Shown here in pieces: positions 60,642 to 64,000 of a stretch of DNA of 64,000 nucleotides. Positions within the stretch are counted from its first letter, which is position 1. Each line of letters starts with the position of its first letter. The stretch is from Marinococcus sp. PL1-022 (GTDB taxonomy: Bacteria; Bacillota; Bacilli; Bacillales; Marinococcaceae), in contig NZ_JAWXCX010000001.1 in assembly GCF_033845285.1 (NCBI RefSeq), positions 2,929,495 through 2,993,494 of the forward strand, read 5' to 3'. Below the pieces are notes generated by a model that saw only the letters and a list, made by a program, of their open reading frames with translations, made no database searches and was not told where the DNA came from. The position numbers and the translations under genes are program-made.

Positions 60642-61628
60642 TTATTTACTCGAAATATCTACTTTTTTATCCGCAAAAATATATTTACTATCTACTAAAG
60701 TTTTAGCAGTTTCCCCGTTTACTATTCTAATTATTTGGTCTACCGCTTTAAACTCATTGGCTTTTGAAACGTCTAGAGTAATTTGATTGTTTTTTTCATC
60801 TAAATTAAAAAAAACTTTGTCTCCGACTTCCTTTTTCATCTGAGCAAAGACTTCAAACGAAAAATTTTCCAACTTCCCAGTAGTCCATATGCTATATAAT
60901 TTCCTTTTTAAATTTGAATTATTTTGACACTTATTTTCTACAATATTGAAATTTGTAATCCAGTTTCTATTACTCAAATTTTCAAGAGCATTGTTAGCAT
61001 TCGCATCTATATGTTGAGTATATTTAAATAATTGTTCAAAGAAATAATTATGAATAATTAATATATCATTTCCCCATCCAATAGCACAGTTTTTCTCTTC
61101 TAACTCTAATAATGGTGTGTTTGTTTTCTGTAGATAATCGTCTTTTCCATTTCCAAATATATAAGTATGAGACTTAGCCTTATAATAATTGGATTTGTTA
61201 AGTTTAGAAAAAAAGTATACATCGAAGTCGTATTTTTCACTATCATTCACATTTATTTTTATTACATATCCTTTTATGCTAGATTCTAGTTCTTCGTATT
61301 TTTTCTTAGTTAAAATTGAAAAATTATCATCTTTAATTTTTTGCTTTATATTTTTATAAATAGGAACATTTTTTTCTTCTAAATACGCTATTACATTAAC
61401 TCTGTCTGGGGAAGGCGATTCAAAGTGACTATGTAATTGAGCGTCTTTTATTTTAAATGCATTTTCTTCTGCAATTCTTTTTAAATCTTCGTTTGTAGAG
61501 ACATTCATTTTGTACAATGTGTAATTTTCTTCTTCATTTGTGAGTAAGAAAATGCTATAACCATTAATCTCATAATTATTGTCTGCTTCGTTAAAAATGC
61601 CCCACAAATTGGATAGTATTTCACTCAT
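60642..61628 (-). CDS. KwaB/DUF4868-like protein (Kiwa-type defence)
   Basis: 328 residues, soluble. The layout fits DUF4868/KwaB: a variable N-terminal half, then a strand-rich middle (KNCAIGWGNDILIIHNYFFEQLFKYTQHIDANANNALENL) equivalent to the family's iyIlnk-FE-if segment, and a helical C-terminal half. KwaB is the DNA-binding effector of Kiwa. First gene of the operon, with GGGGAG about 11 bases before ATG 61628. AT-rich like the rest of the island. An unrelated abortive-infection protein is the alternative. Confidence 0.5.
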   Translation of the reverse strand: MSEILSNLWGIFNEADNNYEINGYSIFLLTNEEENYTLYKMNVSTNEDLKRIAEENAFKIKDAQLHSHFESPSPDRVNVIAYLEEKNVPIYKNIKQKIKDDNFSILTKKKYEELESSIKGYVIKINVNDSEKYDFDVYFFSKLNKSNYYKAKSHTYIFGNGKDDYLQKTNTPLLELEEKNCAIGWGNDILIIHNYFFEQLFKYTQHIDANANNALENLSNRNWITNFNIVENKCQNNSNLKRKLYSIWTTGKLENFSFEVFAQMKKEVGDKVFFNLDEKNNQITLDVSKANEFKAVDQIIRIVNGETAKTLVDSKYIFADKKVDISSK

Positions 61629-61762
61629 ATTATAATACTCCCCTCATCACTTTATTTCGATTCATTTTACCATTTATTCCTATATATCTTAATTAACTAG
61701 TGCTATTTTTTGGTCGTAACACTTAATTAAACTTTATAACTAAAACTTAAAAACTACAGAGC

Positions 61763-61806
61763 AAAACCAAGTATAAATAATACACTTTATACTTGGTTTT
61801 ATTTTT
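61763..61806. terminator. long hairpin upstream of the defence operon
   Basis: AAAACCAAGTATAAA pairs perfectly over 15 bp with TTTATACTTGGTTTT around an 8-base loop, with T-rich tails. It separates the operon's 5' region from the recombinase remnant and could block read-through either way. The other bases of 61629-61819 hold only the operon's ribosome site and AT-rich promoter sequence. Confidence 0.7.
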
Positions 61807-61992
61807 AGAATGAATCTAATTTTTTATTGCTTCATTAAATTCATTTAATAATTTTTTTATTTTATATGTTTTTAACAGATTAGAAGAGATAACAAACACA
61901 CCTTCGTTACTAAATTCAATTGTAAACAAAATTAACAGTAGAATAGATAATTTAAAAAAACCAATCGAAGAAAGTTTAAATTACTTTAAATC

Positions 61993-63040
61993 GTCAAATT
62001 AAGTTAGACACCATATCATTCTCCATATACCTCATGAATACTTCCAACGGGGTGCAATAGTCTAACGACTTTCTTGGGATGTGATTTCTTCCGGAGGCCA
62101 CAGCGGAAACATACGACTGGTCCACATCCTGAAAATCCATGTGCTTAGGCAGGCCATCCTTTCGGAGGAGGCCATTTGAATGTTCATTTAATCCGCGTTG
62201 GGAAGGCGTTCCTGGATCCGCAAAATAAATGGCAAGGTCGTGCCTGTTGCTGATCGACTGCCAGTTGGAAAACTCCTTGCCGCAGTCAAAGGTGATGGAT
62301 TTGAATAAGTGTTTCGGGAAACGGCTGCACCACCGGTGCAGCGTGGTTTCAATATCTCTGGCCTTACGGCCGGCTGGTTGAAGGGTAACGATCACTTTCG
62401 ATAAACGCTCAACCAGAGTGATCACAGCACTTTGATGGTGACGACCAACAATGGTGTCTCCTTCCAGGTGCCCGAATTCCTGCCGAAAGGCCGGGTACTC
62501 CCGGTCCCTGTCCGCAAGAGTCCGCCGAAACGCCTGCTTTCCCCGGCGTTCCTGATGCCCGTTTGGTTTCCGCTTCCCTTTCATTGGCAGGGTGCTTCGA
62601 TCCAGCATCCATCGCTCAAACATCCGGTACAGGGTGCGTCCGGAACAGGGAAGCGGACGCTCCCGGCGTCCGGCGATGACATCAGGGGTCCATCCTTCCT
62701 TGATTTTCTCGGTGACATAGACCTGGTCGGCGGGCGTTAAGACCGTCGGTCTTCGACCACACCGCTGTTTATTGGCTTGATACCGCTGAACATAATCAAG
62801 GGCCCGATGCCCTTCCCGTAAGTAGCTCACGACGTTGTGGATCGTTTGACGGGCACGCCCGAGCTGCCTGGCAATCCGGAAAACCGGGAACTCATTCTGG
62901 TTATATGCTTCTATGAGGACAACTTCATTCGTGCTAAGATGGGTGTAGGTCATTCGTGATCACTCCTATGATTTCTTTGGTCGGAAATTCATCTTGAGTG
63001 TATCACGAGTGATCTTTTTCGTTGTCTAGCTTAATTTTAC
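61993..63040 (-). mobile_element. IS30-family insertion sequence, complete
   Basis: 1048 bp. Terminal inverted repeats GTCAAATTAAGTTAGACA (61993-62010) and the complement of GTAAAATTAAGCTAGACA (63023-63040) match at 16 of 18. A 4-bp direct repeat AATC flanks it (61989-61992 and 63041-63044). One transposase gene fills it. Base composition is much richer in G+C than the island around it, so it arrived later. Confidence 0.88.
61994..62953 (-). CDS. IS30 family transposase
   Basis: 319 residues. N-terminal helix-turn-helix (FPVFRIARQLGRARQTIHNVVSYLREG) for end binding. DDE catalytic core: Asp in FGHLEGDTIVGRHHQ, Asp in SITFDCGKEFSNW and Glu in PSQRGLNEHSNGLLRKDGLP. AGGAGTGATCACGA precedes the ATG, and the stop lies inside the terminal inverted repeat. 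Full length with no frameshift, so it may still be active. Confidence 0.93.
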   Translation of the reverse strand: MTYTHLSTNEVVLIEAYNQNEFPVFRIARQLGRARQTIHNVVSYLREGHRALDYVQRYQANKQRCGRRPTVLTPADQVYVTEKIKEGWTPDVIAGRRERPLPCSGRTLYRMFERWMLDRSTLPMKGKRKPNGHQERRGKQAFRRTLADRDREYPAFRQEFGHLEGDTIVGRHHQSAVITLVERLSKVIVTLQPAGRKARDIETTLHRWCSRFPKHLFKSITFDCGKEFSNWQSISNRHDLAIYFADPGTPSQRGLNEHSNGLLRKDGLPKHMDFQDVDQSYVSAVASGRNHIPRKSLDYCTPLEVFMRYMENDMVSNLI

Positions 63041-63436
63041 AATCGGCGTACTTTATAGATAGAGAAAAAAATACTCAAAAAAAGTTAAACAATCTTTTAA
63101 ATTTTATTTCTAATGGACAATTAACAAATACCCCTTCTTCTGTTCTAGAAGAAATAAACAAGCTTGATATCGAAAAAAAAGAAATTCAAGATCAGATAAA
63201 GGATTTAAAACAACAACTTAGTCAACCTACCATTGCTCATGTTTCACTAGAACAGATCAAAAATCATTTAACTAATTTCTCTAAAATTTTACCTAATTTA
63301 AAACCAGAACAGCAAAAAGACTTTTTGCATACAATAATTAAAGAAATCACTGTAAATAGTGGTTCATCTCCTTCTAAAAGAACAATCAAACACATAGAAT
63401 TGTTCTTTGACACTTCTTCTGAAACAGACTTTGTGC

Positions 63437-63457
63437 TTACTTATGATAAGGACTCCC
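63437..63457. repeat. right att-like direct repeat inside the end of rlmH
   Basis: On the minus strand GGGAGTCCTTATCAT then AAGTAA, encoding GSPYHK and the stop of RlmH. It is the counterpart of 58622-58642 and the expected attB for SCC-type integration. Confidence 0.8.
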
Positions 63458-63916
63458 TGCATTAATCTGTACTGCACGGTAGATCTGCTCTGTAAGCATC
63501 AGACGTATTAATTGGTGGGGAAAAGTTAGTGCGGAAAACGACCATTTGAAATCAGCCCGTTTTAACACTTCCCTGGATAGACCGAGGGAGCCCCCGATCA
63601 CAAAAACGATCGTACTCGTTCCCTGTACGGCCAGATCCTGGAAGGTTGCAGCCAGCTGTTCAGAAGAAATCATTCTGCCTCCCGGATCGAGAGCAATCAC
63701 GTATCCACGTTCGGGAATCTTTTTGAGAATGCGTTCACCCTCTGTGTCCTTTACCTGCTCATTTTCCTTCTCACTGGCCTGCTCGGGTGTTTTTTCATCC
63801 TTTACTTCAACAATTTCCACTGAGCCCTGCCTGCTCAGTCTTTTTTTATATTCTGCGATTCCTTCATTGATAAATGCTTCTTTGCATTTTCCGACAGCGA
63901 CAATTAATATATTCAC
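63437..63916 (-). CDS. rlmH: 23S rRNA (pseudouridine1915-N3)-methyltransferase RlmH
   Basis: 159 residues, SPOUT fold, the usual length. NILIVAVGKCKEAFINEGIAEYKKRLSR at the start, VIALDPGGRMISSEQLA, FVIGGSLGLSREVLKRAD (SAM-binding trefoil knot) and LTFPHQLIRLMLTEQIYRAVQINAGSPYHK. GTG start at 63916 with GGAGGGGGA before; the longer frame is not supported. Its 3' end is intact and forms the right att-like repeat, as in staphylococcal orfX carrying SCC. In Bacillus the gene is close to oriC. Confidence 0.95.
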   Translation of the reverse strand: MNILIVAVGKCKEAFINEGIAEYKKRLSRQGSVEIVEVKDEKTPEQASEKENEQVKDTEGERILKKIPERGYVIALDPGGRMISSEQLAATFQDLAVQGTSTIVFVIGGSLGLSREVLKRADFKWSFSALTFPHQLIRLMLTEQIYRAVQINAGSPYHK

Positions 63917-64000
63917 AGGTCTTATCCCCCTCCAAATTATTTTTCCACAGAAATTGTCCACATATTCACAAGTAAAAGATCCTAAATTGTCACAGCAAAT

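Larger units (their letters stand above)
58622..63457. mobile_element. SCC-like integrated island at the 3' end of rlmH
   Basis: A 4.8-kb segment bounded by 21-nt imperfect direct repeats. One copy is the end of rlmH, the insertion site used by staphylococcal SCC elements. Sequence inside (except the IS30 element) is markedly AT-rich compared with the flanks. Cargo: a three-gene KwaB-like/KwaA-like/DUF3800 operon, a small RNA, and the C-terminal part of a serine-type recombinase now broken by an IS. It therefore looks like a relic element that lost its own excision enzyme. Compared with SCC elements it is small and no mec or ccr catalytic domain is visible. Confidence 0.7.
61820..63465 (+). 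pseudogene. serine-type recombinase, C-terminal remnant split by IS30
   Basis: Removing 61993-63040 plus one AATC copy joins a continuous frame: LEEITNTPSLLNSIVNKINS, RIDNLKKPIEESLNYFKSAY, FIDREKNTQKKLNNLLNFIS, NGQLTNTPSSVLEEINKLDI and onward to codon 63463. This is the coiled-coil tail of a large serine recombinase; the end (QQKDFLHTIIKEITVNS...IKHIELFF) is also typical. The catalytic resolvase domain and zinc ribbon are missing upstream, where a stop stands at 61817-61819. Its last codons overlap the end of rlmH by 29 bases. It may be the element's former integrase. Confidence 0.65.

Noticed and set aside
63022-63465. 147-residue plus-strand frame as a complete small gene
   Set aside because: Its apparent start (TTG 63022) lies inside the IS30 inverted repeat. 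The sequence is the C-terminal tail of the interrupted recombinase, not an independent gene.
1-64000. CRISPR arrays, tRNA or rRNA genes
   Set aside because: No regularly spaced repeats, no tRNA cloverleaf and no rRNA-like sequence were seen on reading the window.

Overview
ORGANISM AND PLACE. The window reads as chromosome of a low-to-moderate-GC Bacillaceae, most likely a salt- or alkali-adapted genus related to Alkalicoccus/Salisediminibacterium. This is inferred from Bacillus-type gene content, acidic secreted proteins and the many cation transporters; no database search was possible. Gene content (pta next to hemQ, ywdI/ywdK, ung, clpE, rlmH at the right edge) matches the origin-proximal left arm of the Bacillus subtilis chromosome. 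Four parS-like ParB sites (16022, 20386, 31475, 45116) fit an origin-proximal position. No rRNA, tRNA or CRISPR array was seen.

LAYOUT. 1-7.7 kb: end of a sugar porter, a metallo-beta-lactamase-fold hydrolase, pta and hemQ, a GltB-like FMN/Fe-S protein, kynureninase, a TRIC-type channel and YnfA. 7.7-14.6 kb: KhtTU K+/H+ antiporter, FMN reductase, ArsB-type transporter, a cysteine-less IscA-fold protein, an MFS carrier and a ZIP transporter. 14.7-24.3 kb: stress protein, decayed EAL domain, CstR-like regulator, methyltransferase, MFS-marR operon with its operator, a decayed cation exchanger, nitronate monooxygenase-like enzyme, soluble PAS-MCP receptor, and a membrane diguanylate cyclase with a frameshift in a homopolymer near its start. 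24.4-31.5 kb: tetR-SMR-SMR efflux operon, a Met-rich surface protein with its class D sortase, padR-chrA, UbiA-type prenyltransferase, YwbE, GNAT. 31.6-42.5 kb: alcohol dehydrogenase, sulfotransferase, rpiA, macrodomain, VOC proteins, AraC regulator, class III aminotransferase, MFS. 42.7-50.7 kb: clpE behind CtsR boxes, a Fur-boxed ferredoxin-NADP reductase, DUF368 (PopT-type) lipid translocase, YwdK/YwdI, nicotinate phosphoribosyltransferase. 51-54.5 kb: a nitrogen-type operon (amtB, GlnD-like DUF294 protein, DEDDh exonuclease, short GlnR/TnrA-like regulator) behind two TnrA/GlnR boxes. 54.7-58.6 kb: AbrB-type membrane protein, glutathione peroxidase, aldo-keto reductase, ung, DUF4190.

ISLAND. 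From 58.62 to 63.46 kb the sequence becomes strikingly AT-rich. A 21-nt imperfect direct repeat bounds this segment: one copy is the 3' end of rlmH and the other lies at 58622-58642. The repeat resembles the staphylococcal SCC attachment core (TTATCAYAARTAR). Inside are three genes in one direction (a KwaB/DUF4868-like protein, a KwaA-like membrane protein, a DUF3800 protein), a promoter-driven structured small RNA convergent with the DUF3800 gene, and the C-terminal remnant of a serine-type recombinase split by a complete IS30-family element with a 4-bp target duplication. My reading is an SCC-like defence island at rlmH carrying a Kiwa-like pair plus a DUF3800/ncRNA module. This is the most interesting part of the window.
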